DNA of 40,971 nt from Candidatus Limnocylindrales bacterium. GTDB taxonomy: Bacteria; Desulfobacterota; Binatia; UBA1149; CAITLU01. The position numbers and the translations under genes are program-made. The stretch covers positions 1 to 40,971 of the forward strand of contig DASPNR010000035.1 in assembly GCA_035626395.1 (NCBI GenBank). The letters run 5' to 3'. This document shows positions 22,156 through 30,620 of this stretch, piece by piece (within the stretch, counting starts at the first letter, position 1; each line of letters begins with the position of its first letter). The notes beneath the pieces were generated by a model. It saw only the letters and a list, made by a program, of their open reading frames with translations. It ran no database searches and was not told where the DNA came from.

Positions 22156-23532
22156 TCAGGCCAGCTGGCCGACGACCACGCGGCCGCGGCGGAAGGGAAT
22201 GTGCACGTGCTCGCCGGCGCGCGCCTGCAGCGGCGTCGCCTCGCCCGTGCCGGGGTCGATCAGCGATCCGGTGAAGCTGCGGTGAATCGGGAACGCGCGA
22301 TCGGGACCCGGCCCGTACAACGTGGCCACGAAGCGGCCGTCGTCCGCGATCGCGTGATCGCAGCGCATCGCGTCGTTCGGGACCGTGAACACGCGCGTCG
22401 GTTTGTCGTGATAGCCGTGCGTCATCCCAAACCGCATGACGTCGCGCGGCAGATACGTCTTGGCACGCGCCACGGCCGCGTACCCCGCGTTCGCCTTGAT
22501 CGGCTGCCGCCGCCAGATGCCATCGCCGCAGAAGTAGATGTAGGCCTGGCGGAACGTGAGGCTCTGCGCGGCGAACAGGCCCATCGCTTCGTCGTCGAGC
22601 TCGTGCGGGTTGTCGGTCACGGTCACGAGCTCGCCGGGCCCGGTGTGCTCGGACTGAATCCCGAGGCGGCGCAGCGGCCGCACCTCCCACGGAATCGAGA
22701 AGATGTGCCGCGCCTTGTCGTACCAGTGCCCGCCGCGATAGCCGTGCACGTCGAACACCTGGGCGGGATCGATGCTGTAGGCGTCGAGCTCGTGCTGCTC
22801 CTCTCCTGGTGGGGACGTCAGCGATCGGATGCCGCGGCCGCCGGCGTCGCGATACCAGCGCATCATGGTGGCGAGCTGCTGCGGATCCGCCTCGCCCGTC
22901 TGCCAGGCCTCATTGCCGGCATCGCAGAACGCCGCCGGCAGCGTGGCGAGCCGCTCCATGAAGCGGCGGCGATCGCGAATCGCGCCGACGTCGCCCTGCG
23001 ACCACACCGGCAGCAGCTGCCGCGCCGTGAGCTCCGCGCTGAAGGCCTCGAGCGCGTCGAAGCGGTCCTCCCCGCTGACCTCGCGATCCTTGCGGCGCCA
23101 GTAATCACCGCTCAGATGTGTCCAGACGCGCGGCCCGTGATAGCCCGCGTCGGCCATGTCGTCGAGCTCCTGCAGGGCAACCGCCGGCTCCCGCACGTAG
23201 AGCGCGAAGAGATCGCCGGCGTGCAGGAACGTCGGGAGAATCGGCCCGCGATCGTCGACGTAGAGGCCGCCTTCGATGCGCAGCTGCCCGACGATGGGAT
23301 CCCGCGCCGGCGGCGGCGGGACCTCGAGGCCGAGCGCGCGCTCGAGCTCGCGGAGGTGCTTCGCGCGCGCCTGGTCGGCCGGCATGAAGGCGCTGTCATA
23401 GGCGGTGCGTGCGGTCCAGACGGTGTTCTCGAGATCGAGCGGATGCCCGGCGCGCGCGTAGCGCTCGGAGACGGCGCGCTGCGTCTCGATCAGGAAGGCA
23501 TCACCGGGATACGGAAACGTCGGCGGCATCAA
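22156..23532 (-). CDS. Clan GH-A-like glycoside hydrolase
   Basis: A 458 aa protein that looks like a TIM-barrel glycosidase. FCDAGNEAWQ (203-211) matches the beta-4 Asn-Glu acid/base motif (E208). GIQSEHTGPGE (291-301) would supply the beta-7 nucleophile Glu. Supporting barrel strands: GDLFALYVREP, GPRVWTHLSGDYW and QVFDVHGYRGG. No signal peptide; the C-terminal 60 residues form a small beta domain (HIPFRRGRVVVGQL). A virion- or cell-associated enzyme attacking host surface polysaccharide is the likely job; the substrate is not readable. It is preceded by a strong hairpin. Confidence 0.72.
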   Translation of the reverse strand: MMPPTFPYPGDAFLIETQRAVSERYARAGHPLDLENTVWTARTAYDSAFMPADQARAKHLRELERALGLEVPPPPARDPIVGQLRIEGGLYVDDRGPILPTFLHAGDLFALYVREPAVALQELDDMADAGYHGPRVWTHLSGDYWRRKDREVSGEDRFDALEAFSAELTARQLLPVWSQGDVGAIRDRRRFMERLATLPAAFCDAGNEAWQTGEADPQQLATMMRWYRDAGGRGIRSLTSPPGEEQHELDAYSIDPAQVFDVHGYRGGHWYDKARHIFSIPWEVRPLRRLGIQSEHTGPGELVTVTDNPHELDDEAMGLFAAQSLTFRQAYIYFCGDGIWRRQPIKANAGYAAVARAKTYLPRDVMRFGMTHGYHDKPTRVFTVPNDAMRCDHAIADDGRFVATLYGPGPDRAFPIHRSFTGSLIDPGTGEATPLQARAGEHVHIPFRRGRVVVGQLA

Positions 23533-23560
23533 ATCCTCACAGTTCGCGGTTCACAACACA

Positions 23561-23610
23561 AAGGGGCGGCCGTCTGGCGAGTCTTCAGACCCGCCACACG
23601 ACCGCCCCTT
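23561..23610 (-). terminator. Strong hairpin between lysozyme and glycosidase genes
   Basis: A 13 bp stem with one mismatch (AAGGGGCGGCCGT 23561-23573 against ACGACCGCCCCTT 23598-23610) and an inner GGCG/CGCC pairing. On the minus strand it is followed by TTTGTG, a weak T-tract. It sits in the 148 bp gap, so a terminator or transcript-stabilising hairpin is likely. Confidence 0.6.
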
Positions 23611-23680
23611 CGGTCGCTCTCAGTTGTCGTCGCCGGCCGGCGCGGGTCGCGACTCCCGCGCCGTGTCGTGCGACGGTGCG

Positions 23681-24220
23681 TTACGTCGTCGGCTTCGAGA
23701 GGAAAAACGAGAGCGCCCGGCTCTCGACGCCTTCCTCGTCCGCCTTTCGCATCGCGCCGGTATCGACCGCGCGATCGATCATGTAGCTCCGCGCGGCCAC
23801 GAGCGCGTCATTCACCAGGCGCCCGGCGTGCGCCGTGAGCGCGCGCTTCGTGCGATCGTCCAGCGTGCTCGTCTCCGGCACGCCGAGCACGCGCTGCAGC
23901 CAGCGGATCGCCCGCGCCGGGCCGCTGTTGATCCCGAAGTCGATCAACTGCTCGCGCAGCGGCGCGAACGGCACATTCACCGGGGTAAAGCCCGGCCCGA
24001 TGATGTAGCGCATGCGGAAGATCTCGCGCGCTTCACTGATGGGCATCGCCTGCAGCTCCGCGATCGTGGCGGGCCGACCGAGCTTGCGCCACTCGCCGAG
24101 CACCGGCGCCGTCACGCCGTACATCGTGTCGGGGTCGATCGAGCCGTCCGGGCGTCGCACCGCGGCGCGAAAGCCGCCCTCGCGCGCGAGCACGGCGTCG
24201 AGGATCTCGTCGTCGGTCAT
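23681..24220 (-). CDS. GH108 endolysin (muramidase)
   Basis: A 179 aa peptidoglycan hydrolase. The GH108 catalytic Glu is E14 in LAREGGFRA, followed by the family's YGVTAPVLGEW and PISEAREIFRMRYI segments. The C-terminal half (FAPLREQLIDFGINSGPARA, RWLQRVLGVP) fits the linked peptidoglycan-binding domain PG_binding_3. The start at ATG 24220 overlaps the upstream membrane gene (ATGA). There is no signal peptide, so release through a holin is expected. Confidence 0.9.
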   Translation of the reverse strand: MTDDEILDAVLAREGGFRAAVRRPDGSIDPDTMYGVTAPVLGEWRKLGRPATIAELQAMPISEAREIFRMRYIIGPGFTPVNVPFAPLREQLIDFGINSGPARAIRWLQRVLGVPETSTLDDRTKRALTAHAGRLVNDALVAARSYMIDRAVDTGAMRKADEEGVESRALSFFLSKPTT

Positions 24221-24546
24221 CGCTGCACCTGTGACAGTAACCAGATCACGATCGGCACAATGGCGCCGCCGATCGCCCACATCGCTTTGCCGAACCGCGC
24301 GACGCCGCGCGCGTCGCGCGCCAGGTCGATCAATTCTCGGAGCTCGGGCGGCAGCGGCGCCGGCACGTCCACACGCTTCAGGTTCTTCAGCTCATGGTCA
24401 TGCCCGGTGACGCGCTCCTCGAGCCGCGTCGTGCGGCCATTGGTGATCCGCACTTGCGTGGCAATCTCGTTCAGCTGATGACTGTGCCGCTCGTCGATGT
24501 CGACCAGGCGGCGATGAATCTCGCCGATCGTGACGTCGTCCGTCAT
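24217..24546 (-). CDS. Coiled-coil membrane protein, holin-like
   Basis: 109 aa from ATG 24546, with GAGGGG 5 nt upstream. Residues 5-60 are a charged coiled coil (LVDIDERHSHQLNEIATQV, TTRLEERVTGHDHELKNL). A C-terminal membrane helix follows (AMWAIGGAIVPIVIWLL) ending in SQVQR. This XhlA-like layout, immediately before the lysozyme and overlapping it, is typical of a holin or lysis accessory. Confidence 0.7.
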   Translation of the reverse strand: MTDDVTIGEIHRRLVDIDERHSHQLNEIATQVRITNGRTTRLEERVTGHDHELKNLKRVDVPAPLPPELRELIDLARDARGVARFGKAMWAIGGAIVPIVIWLLSQVQR

Positions 24547-24548
24547 CG

Positions 24549-26129
24549 TCACCCCTCAATCACGCCGTCGATGCCGCTGTACGGTCCCTGGTCGGCGCCG
24601 CCGTTGTCGCCGTACCAGGTCGTCGTCCCCGTCGCGGCCGAGTACTCGAGCCAGGCGTAGTAGTGGTACCCCACCGCGGGGATGAGGCGCAGCAGCGCGA
24701 CGTGCCCGACGATGTAGTTCGCCACGGGGCTCGTGGCCTGGCCGAACAGCCCGCCCGTCGTCGGGAGGCCCGACGTCCAGTCCTGCCCGATCCCGACGCT
24801 CATGCCGACGCCGGCGTTGTCGTTCGAGCTCCCCGCGCGGAGGCGCAGGTCGAGGGGCACTTCCGCGACGCCGATGACGACGGCCACCTGATTGCTCGTG
24901 CTGCCGTTCGCCTGTCGCCAGGTCGCGGTCGTGTAAGTCCAGCTGTTCGTGGCCTCCGTCACGCGCAGCGGCCGCGGCACCCGGTTGTAGTAGTTCCACA
25001 CAAATCGCTTCGCAAAGGAGTCCTCGGTCTGATTCGTGCCGGTCGCGCGAATGGTGCCGAGGTAGCGCCGGGTGTGAGCGTCGGACTTCACGTACACCCC
25101 GTCGCGTAGCGCCAGCGCCACCGCTCGCGTCGTGTCGTTTGTCCAGATGCGCAGTTCCAGCGTGAGCGTCCCGTTGGCGTCAAACACGAAGACATCCGCG
25201 TTGAAGCCCGATGTGACCGACAACGCCAGCGACCGCTCCGTGAAGGCGTAGGTGATCCACTGCGAACCGTTCCAGAGCGCACAGCGATTCCCCTGGTACG
25301 GCGTCCAATAAATCGTCGCAGCGCCCGTGACATCGGTGGTCGTGACGGGGGTACCGCTCGTCAACGTGAGTCGACCGTCACACGGTCGCGGATCCGCGAG
25401 CGGATTGACGGGATTGGTTGCGACGTTGAGCGACGTCGTGGAGGCCGCGACCCCCACGGCCCGCGCGCTGGTGGGGGCGGTCGCGGTGATCGCGCCGGCC
25501 GTGGCACTGACGAAGTACTGCGCACCCGGCGTCAGCGGGCCCGCCAGCGTCATGGCGCCGGCCTGGCGAAACGTGCCCGATTCCCCGACTGAAAGTGTCG
25601 CGAGCACGAATCCGAGTTGGGGCGTCGTGGACGCGTAGGGGAAATCCGCGTCCGCCTTGTACCAGGATCCGGCAATACCGCCGCCGGTGCCGTCGGAGAG
25701 GTAACAGAGCTCGCCCGCGAGCAGCGACTCGCCGGCGATGCCGGTGATGTCCTGGTTGGTCGACGACGCAGGGACCGCCGGGATGTTGTCCTGCGTCCAG
25801 ATCGTCACGTCGGCGCTCGTCTTGAGGACGAACTTGTACGACTTGCCGGGCGCCAGATAGAACGTGAGCCAGCCGCTCGCGTCGGTCACCGCCGGATTCG
25901 CATGCGGCGTCGTCAGCGTGACGTTCTGATAGACCGGCTCCGGCGTGTTGGTGCCGGCGAGATAGGTATAGAGCTTGCCGCCGTTGAGCGGGTTGCCGTT
26001 GGCGTCGTGGAACTGCTGCCGGCCGACGGGCGCCATGGTGCCCTGGGCGGCGGCGATCGCCGGCAGCACGAGCGCGAGCACGACGAGGCACGTGACAACG
26101 CGGCGGCGTCTGACTAGACTGGGGCTCAT
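24549..26129 (-). CDS. Tail fibre/spike protein with a signal peptide
   Basis: A 526 aa protein. Residues 1-28 form a textbook Sec signal peptide (Arg run, hydrophobic core VVTCLVVLALVLP, AAA|Q cleavage site). Just after it, from M32, comes the head-binding module shared by many phage fibres (APVGRQQFHDANGNPL, GGKLYTYLAGT, KFVLKTSADVTIWTQDNIPA). The middle is beta-rich (AGPLTPGAQYFVSATAGAIT) and the C-terminus carries an aromatic beta domain ending GYHYYAWLEY to IDGVIEG. Fibres are normally cytoplasmic, so the signal peptide is unexpected; translation could also start at M32. It shares a CATG with the plus-strand gene at 26128. Confidence 0.82.
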   Translation of the reverse strand: MSPSLVRRRRVVTCLVVLALVLPAIAAAQGTMAPVGRQQFHDANGNPLNGGKLYTYLAGTNTPEPVYQNVTLTTPHANPAVTDASGWLTFYLAPGKSYKFVLKTSADVTIWTQDNIPAVPASSTNQDITGIAGESLLAGELCYLSDGTGGGIAGSWYKADADFPYASTTPQLGFVLATLSVGESGTFRQAGAMTLAGPLTPGAQYFVSATAGAITATAPTSARAVGVAASTTSLNVATNPVNPLADPRPCDGRLTLTSGTPVTTTDVTGAATIYWTPYQGNRCALWNGSQWITYAFTERSLALSVTSGFNADVFVFDANGTLTLELRIWTNDTTRAVALALRDGVYVKSDAHTRRYLGTIRATGTNQTEDSFAKRFVWNYYNRVPRPLRVTEATNSWTYTTATWRQANGSTSNQVAVVIGVAEVPLDLRLRAGSSNDNAGVGMSVGIGQDWTSGLPTTGGLFGQATSPVANYIVGHVALLRLIPAVGYHYYAWLEYSAATGTTTWYGDNGGADQGPYSGIDGVIEG

Positions 26130-26319
26130 GTCCCGCTGGCGCCTATGGCTCGATCGAATCTGGCTCACCGCGATCGCGCTCGCGTTTGGCATTTGGGTCG
26201 TCATCACGGTCGCGCGCTGGGCCGACTGGGTCGGTTGGCGCCCGGTCCTCGTGTTCCTCGTCGTGTTTCTATCGGTGCTCATCGTCCGCTCTCGCGCCCC
26301 ACACCCAGATAGACCTTGA
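26128..26319 (+). CDS. Small two-helix membrane protein on the opposite strand
   Basis: 63 aa on the plus strand, MSRWRLWLDRIWLT start. Two membrane helices, about 11-30 (IWLTAIALAFGIWVVITVAR) and 39-55 (PVLVFLVVFLSVLIVRS), with a Trp-rich link and basic ends. GC-rich third positions are consistent with real coding, and the minus strand here has no good gene. Its ATG overlaps the fibre ATG (CATG) and its 3' end overlaps the ejection gene by 41 nt. No strong ribosome-binding site. It could be an antiholin, exclusion or lysis protein; unproven. Confidence 0.5.
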   Translation: MSRWRLWLDRIWLTAIALAFGIWVVITVARWADWVGWRPVLVFLVVFLSVLIVRSRAPHPDRP

Positions 26320-28039
26320 CCCAGCGTCGCTGCTGCGGATCCCATCGCAGGTATTCTCCGGCGCGCGTCGACTGCACGCGGCTTCCATCGGCGGGCGGCG
26401 GCGTCACACGTGTCTGGCGTGCTGGCGGCAAGAGGCCGCGCACGTCACGACGGGCCGGTTCCGCAGGGACCCCGCGCACATAGGAATCGTCCGCTGGCGG
26501 CGGTGTGAACCGAGGGCCGCGCGTCAGCAACCCACGAACCGCCGGGCGGCGTGGCATCTCCACCGGCGCCGGGCGACCGTCAAAGGACGCAAACGCACGG
26601 CGAATCAAGGCGTCCGTCGTCTGCTGCTCCTTCATGAACTTGGCAGCGCTGCGCATCGCGTGCGCGCTCGCGATGTCCGCGAAGCCGGTGAGATCCTTGT
26701 GCGCGAGCCGCCACGCGCCGCGAGCGAAGTCACCCGCCGCGCGCGCGTTGCTGATCTGCTCGTTGAGGCTCTCGGGCTGCTGCCGTTTCGCGACATTCGC
26801 ACGACGATAGGTCTCGTGCTCGACGCTCATCAGGGCACCGTAGCGGCGGTTCAGCTCACGCGCCGCCGCGCCCTGGCCAGGGTGATCCAGCGTCATGTAG
26901 ATCACGTTGCGCAGTGCCGTGGCCTGCGCCTCGAGCGCGGCGATCTCCGGATCCGACGCGAGCGCCTTGCGCTGCGCGGTCGGGTACTTCGCGTAGAAGC
27001 CGTCGAGCTCCGCGTTGGTGTCGCGAAGGATCTCCTCGGCCTCTTCGATCGGCAGGCGTCGGCGATAGACCGCGCTCCGCTCGATCAACGCCTTGGCCTT
27101 CGCGGGGTTCTCCAGCAGCGTCTTGCGCGGAATACTTCTCGCGGCGGCTTCAGCGACCGGCGTCAAGTCGACCGTCGATCCCATCTCACGCATTGGTCCC
27201 GCGAGCTCGTCGTACTGCGCGCGGACGCGCTGTTTCGCGGCGCGTGTGGCTTCGAGTAAGTCGTCGATGCTCGCGATCGGCCGGCCGAGCGTTTCCTCGG
27301 TGATTTTTAGCTCCGGCATCGCGCGATCGAGGGACTGCTCGAATCGCGTATTTGTCGAGCGGGGCTTGAGTGCCTGCACCAACATGGTGCGCGGCTGCTG
27401 CGGCGCGGCCGTGCGAATGGCGCCGGCAACGGCACCGCCGATCCCTCCCTCGCGTGCGCCCGCGGCGGCGCGCTGCGCAGCCCGGCCGCTCGCGCGCAAC
27501 GCCACGCCAGCGACGGGGAGCACCGCACCGGCCACAACCGCAGTGCCAACCGTGCCGGGATCGCCGCCCGACTGCAGCGCCGCCACGCCTCCGCTGGCGG
27601 CCGCCTCGCCAACAGCCCGAGTGCCCAGGCGCGATCCGCTCAGCGCGCGCGACACGCGCGCCAGCGGTGACGCGAACTCGGCGATCTGCTCACCGTAGAA
27701 GCCGATTTGTCCGGCCACGGATTCCGGCGGCGTCATCGCCGCTTGCGCCTCGGGATGGTCGATGATGCGCTCCATGCCGAACAGACGCCGCACGAGATCG
27801 CCGCCGTGATACACGGTCGAAGCGAGGCCGGCTCCGACGCCGCGCGCGAGATCGGCCGCCGGGTGCGACGGCCCCGTCGATGAGCGAAACACCACGTCGC
27901 GGCGGTCGTACACGTCCGGCGCGCGCCCCGCACTGGGGTCAGTCGACACAAACGGGGACCGTGATGGCGCGGCTGACGGCGACGTCACACGCCGCGCGGC
28001 GTTGGGATCCGTGGAGACGAACGGCGAGGCCTGCGGCAT
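26279..28039 (-). CDS. Putative DNA-ejection / internal virion protein (largest)
   Basis: A 586 aa protein, fourth of a series in the P22 gp7-gp20-gp16 position. It opens with two copies of SPFVSTDP (5-12 and 28-35). A Gly/Ala/Val-rich membrane-active region follows (GVGAGLASTVYHGG, AGAVLPVAGVALRASG), then long charged helices (IEEAEEILRDTNAELDGFY, EIAALEAQATALRNV). The C-terminus is Arg/Pro-rich. By analogy it would be stored in the head and expelled to form a channel. Function rests on position and composition. Confidence 0.68.
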   Translation of the reverse strand: MPQASPFVSTDPNAARRVTSPSAAPSRSPFVSTDPSAGRAPDVYDRRDVVFRSSTGPSHPAADLARGVGAGLASTVYHGGDLVRRLFGMERIIDHPEAQAAMTPPESVAGQIGFYGEQIAEFASPLARVSRALSGSRLGTRAVGEAAASGGVAALQSGGDPGTVGTAVVAGAVLPVAGVALRASGRAAQRAAAGAREGGIGGAVAGAIRTAAPQQPRTMLVQALKPRSTNTRFEQSLDRAMPELKITEETLGRPIASIDDLLEATRAAKQRVRAQYDELAGPMREMGSTVDLTPVAEAAARSIPRKTLLENPAKAKALIERSAVYRRRLPIEEAEEILRDTNAELDGFYAKYPTAQRKALASDPEIAALEAQATALRNVIYMTLDHPGQGAAARELNRRYGALMSVEHETYRRANVAKRQQPESLNEQISNARAAGDFARGAWRLAHKDLTGFADIASAHAMRSAAKFMKEQQTTDALIRRAFASFDGRPAPVEMPRRPAVRGLLTRGPRFTPPPADDSYVRGVPAEPARRDVRGLLPPARQTRVTPPPADGSRVQSTRAGEYLRWDPQQRRWVKVYLGVGRESGR

Positions 28040-29641
28040 CTACGGCTTCCATCCCTTCGGCACCCAGCCGCTCTGGCCGTTGATGGTGCGCCACTCGACG
28101 GGCTTGCCGTCGATGACACCCTGCTCGCCTTCACGGGGCGTGGCGGTGCCGCCTGCCGGCCGATCGGGCACCGCCGCCTGCGTCGACGTTGACGATAGGT
28201 TCTGCAACGAGTTGGTAATCTCCAGCACGCGCTTGATCTTGCGATCGCGTAGCGACTTCGAATCACCCGGCTTCGGGAACATCGCCTTCACGCTGTCCAC
28301 ATCCTGCTGCGTCAGCACGCCCGTGTGACCGTACGCCCGCGCCACGAGTGGCGTGAAGCTCTCGATCAGCGCCGTGTATTCCGCCACGTCGTCGTCATAA
28401 TTGGCCTGCGCGGCGAGCTTTGCGGCGCCGCCCGCCATCTTCGCGAGCAGGCCCTGCTGGGTATTGATCCGCTCGGACAGTTCGGAAAGTGCGTTGAGAA
28501 TCGGACCGGCCTGTTGAAACTTGCGCGCGTCCTGCGTCTCGAGCGCCGACGGCACTGGCCGCGGATTCGTAATCGGCTCGCCGTCCGGACCGACATAGCG
28601 ACCGGTGCGCGCGTCGAAGTTGGCCATGACCGGCACACCCTCGTCGTTCAGCACCTCTTTCGCTTGGAACGAGGGGCCTGGATCCGGTCGCTGAGGCGGA
28701 ACCGGACTCAGCTCGGCGATCGGATTGCCCTGGAGATCAAAGTACTCGCCGCTCTGTGGATCGAAGTTGACGAACGTCGGCCGACCGCCGACCATCGCCG
28801 TTTCGCGCTGCAGGTTCCGCTTCTCCGGTGGCCGGATGCCCTGTGCAATGGTCTCGCGCGTCTGAGGGTCGACGAGCAGCTCGTTGGGTCCGAGCTTCAC
28901 GGGCTCTTTCGGCTTGATGAGCGACGCGAACTTCGGCGACGAGCCGACGACGGCGCGCGTGAGCTCGGCGATCGATGCCGGGTCCTGGCTCGCCATGCGA
29001 TCGAGCACGTCGAGCTCGCGCGCCGGCGCCAGATCATTCGCGCGCGCGTACTCGAGCGCCGCGGCGAACGACTCCGGACGATTGCCGCCCTGCAGCACGC
29101 CGTAGAACACGCTCGCAACCGCATCCCGCCGGGCGTTCAGGACCGCGAGCGCCGCGTTGTCCTGCTCGTCGAGCCGCTGGAACACGTCCGGCAGTCGATC
29201 GGCCAGGCCGGCGTTGGTGAATTCCTGCGTCAGCAGATCGCGATCGAACCGCGTCACGCCGTCCTCGCCGCGCTTCAGCGCGAGCGGCAGCATCGACCGC
29301 TCGAACGCCTGCCCGCGCTGCTCCTGCTCGACCGCGGCCGCCTGGGCGCGGCCGGTGCGCAGCTGCAGCTCGCGCGCCTCGTCCTCCTGACCGCGCCGGC
29401 GATCCTCGATCGCCCGCTGCCGCTCCATGTCACGCGACTGCTGCCAGCCGCCAATGGTGCGCGCGATCGTGTCCCCGACCGACTGCCACATCTGTGCCTG
29501 GCTGTCGCCGCGGCGCAGCTCGAGCTCCGCGGCGCGGCGGCCGGAGAGCCCGAGCAGCTCGCCGATCGTGTCGCCGTACCGCGAGCGGTAGGGCTCACGC
29601 ACGAACGGCTGCGGCACGTAGTCGACGCGGGTGTAGGGCAT
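28040..29641 (-). CDS. Putative DNA-ejection protein
   Basis: A 533 aa protein. Residues 35-110 are a charged helical rod (AAELELRRGDSQAQMWQSVG, ERQRAIEDRRRGQEDEAREL). The middle is helical and resembles other internal virion proteins. Around 270-380 is a segment with repeated YF/YVG strand-turn units (NFDPQSGEYFDLQGNPI, NFDARTGRYVGPDGEPI). The C-terminus has LTQQDVDSVKAMFP and a Gly/Glu-rich tail. GGAG lies upstream of the start. It is the third of four consecutive ejection-type genes. Confidence 0.62.
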   Translation of the reverse strand: MPYTRVDYVPQPFVREPYRSRYGDTIGELLGLSGRRAAELELRRGDSQAQMWQSVGDTIARTIGGWQQSRDMERQRAIEDRRRGQEDEARELQLRTGRAQAAAVEQEQRGQAFERSMLPLALKRGEDGVTRFDRDLLTQEFTNAGLADRLPDVFQRLDEQDNAALAVLNARRDAVASVFYGVLQGGNRPESFAAALEYARANDLAPARELDVLDRMASQDPASIAELTRAVVGSSPKFASLIKPKEPVKLGPNELLVDPQTRETIAQGIRPPEKRNLQRETAMVGGRPTFVNFDPQSGEYFDLQGNPIAELSPVPPQRPDPGPSFQAKEVLNDEGVPVMANFDARTGRYVGPDGEPITNPRPVPSALETQDARKFQQAGPILNALSELSERINTQQGLLAKMAGGAAKLAAQANYDDDVAEYTALIESFTPLVARAYGHTGVLTQQDVDSVKAMFPKPGDSKSLRDRKIKRVLEITNSLQNLSSTSTQAAVPDRPAGGTATPREGEQGVIDGKPVEWRTINGQSGWVPKGWKP

Positions 29642-29648
29642 CGCGCGC

Positions 29649-30620
29649 TTACTCCATCGGCGGCAGTGTGGCCAGCCGCGTCATGGCATCAAGCTGGTCC
29701 CGCCAGCGCTTGTACGCGTCGTCCTTGTCGGTCGCCCAACGGCGATACAGATCTTCGAACGTCAGCTCGGCGCCGCGGAACTCGGGGTTGAACGCCGCTT
29801 GCTCCGCGGCGAACGTGCGGTCATACGCGCCCTGGCGATTCGCGACGTTGCCGCTCCACGTGTCGCGCGCGATGTTGTAGTTCGTCGTGTACGCGTCGGC
29901 CGCGTTGGCGCGATTGGCCGTGTAGGTACCGAACGCATTCGCCCGATTGCGATCGTAGGTGTCCGCGAGCTCGCCGAACCGCTGCTGGCGCGCCTGCAGC
30001 GTCTGGCCGACGTTGCGATCGTGCGTGTCCGCCGCGCGGTTGTAGACGTTGTGGTAGTTCTGCTCCGCGAAGCGGTTGCCCCACCCGAGCAGCTCTTTCA
30101 GCGTGCCGCCTGTGCGCAGCAGACCGCGCGCCGCGGCGCTGTTGGTCATCGCGCGCAGTCCCTCGTCGCGCGCGAACGCATAGCCGGGTTCGCGCGCGGC
30201 GTCCTCGAGCGTCGGCGCCTGGAACGGCGTGAGCTCGAGCGGGCCGAGATCCGGCCGGAACGCGTCGTACGCAAACTCGGCGTACGAGAACGGCGCCGGC
30301 GCCTCGAAGTCGGCCGGGCGCTCGAACGGCGTCGGCCGAAAGCGCGGAAATGCAAAGCCGTCCCGCGTCGGGGCCCCGGGACTCGTCGGCGGGGGCAGCG
30401 CGGGCGGGCGGTAATTGGGAAACGTACGCCCCTGATCGTCGACCGCGCCGTACCAGACATCATCGCCGCCGCCGACGAGATCTTCCCCCGGGGGCAGCAC
30501 GGCGCCGCCGCCCATATCGCCGCCGGGGCTCGGCGCGCCGTCGGCCGAGACCATCGGCACCCACTGGCCGCCGACCATCTGCCACGTGATCGGCCTCTCA
30601 GGGACGTACGGCGTGGCCAT
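29649..30620 (-). CDS. Putative internal virion protein
   Basis: A 323 aa protein. The first 150 residues are Pro/Phe/Asp-rich and probably disordered. Residues 150-300 have repeated Tyr/Asn/Arg helical units (YDRNRANAFGTYTANRAN, AYTTNYNIARDTWSGN), like rod-forming ejection proteins. GGAGGGG lies upstream and the ATG follows the previous stop directly. Assignment by position and composition only. Confidence 0.6.
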   Translation of the reverse strand: MATPYVPERPITWQMVGGQWVPMVSADGAPSPGGDMGGGAVLPPGEDLVGGGDDVWYGAVDDQGRTFPNYRPPALPPPTSPGAPTRDGFAFPRFRPTPFERPADFEAPAPFSYAEFAYDAFRPDLGPLELTPFQAPTLEDAAREPGYAFARDEGLRAMTNSAAARGLLRTGGTLKELLGWGNRFAEQNYHNVYNRAADTHDRNVGQTLQARQQRFGELADTYDRNRANAFGTYTANRANAADAYTTNYNIARDTWSGNVANRQGAYDRTFAAEQAAFNPEFRGAELTFEDLYRRWATDKDDAYKRWRDQLDAMTRLATLPPME

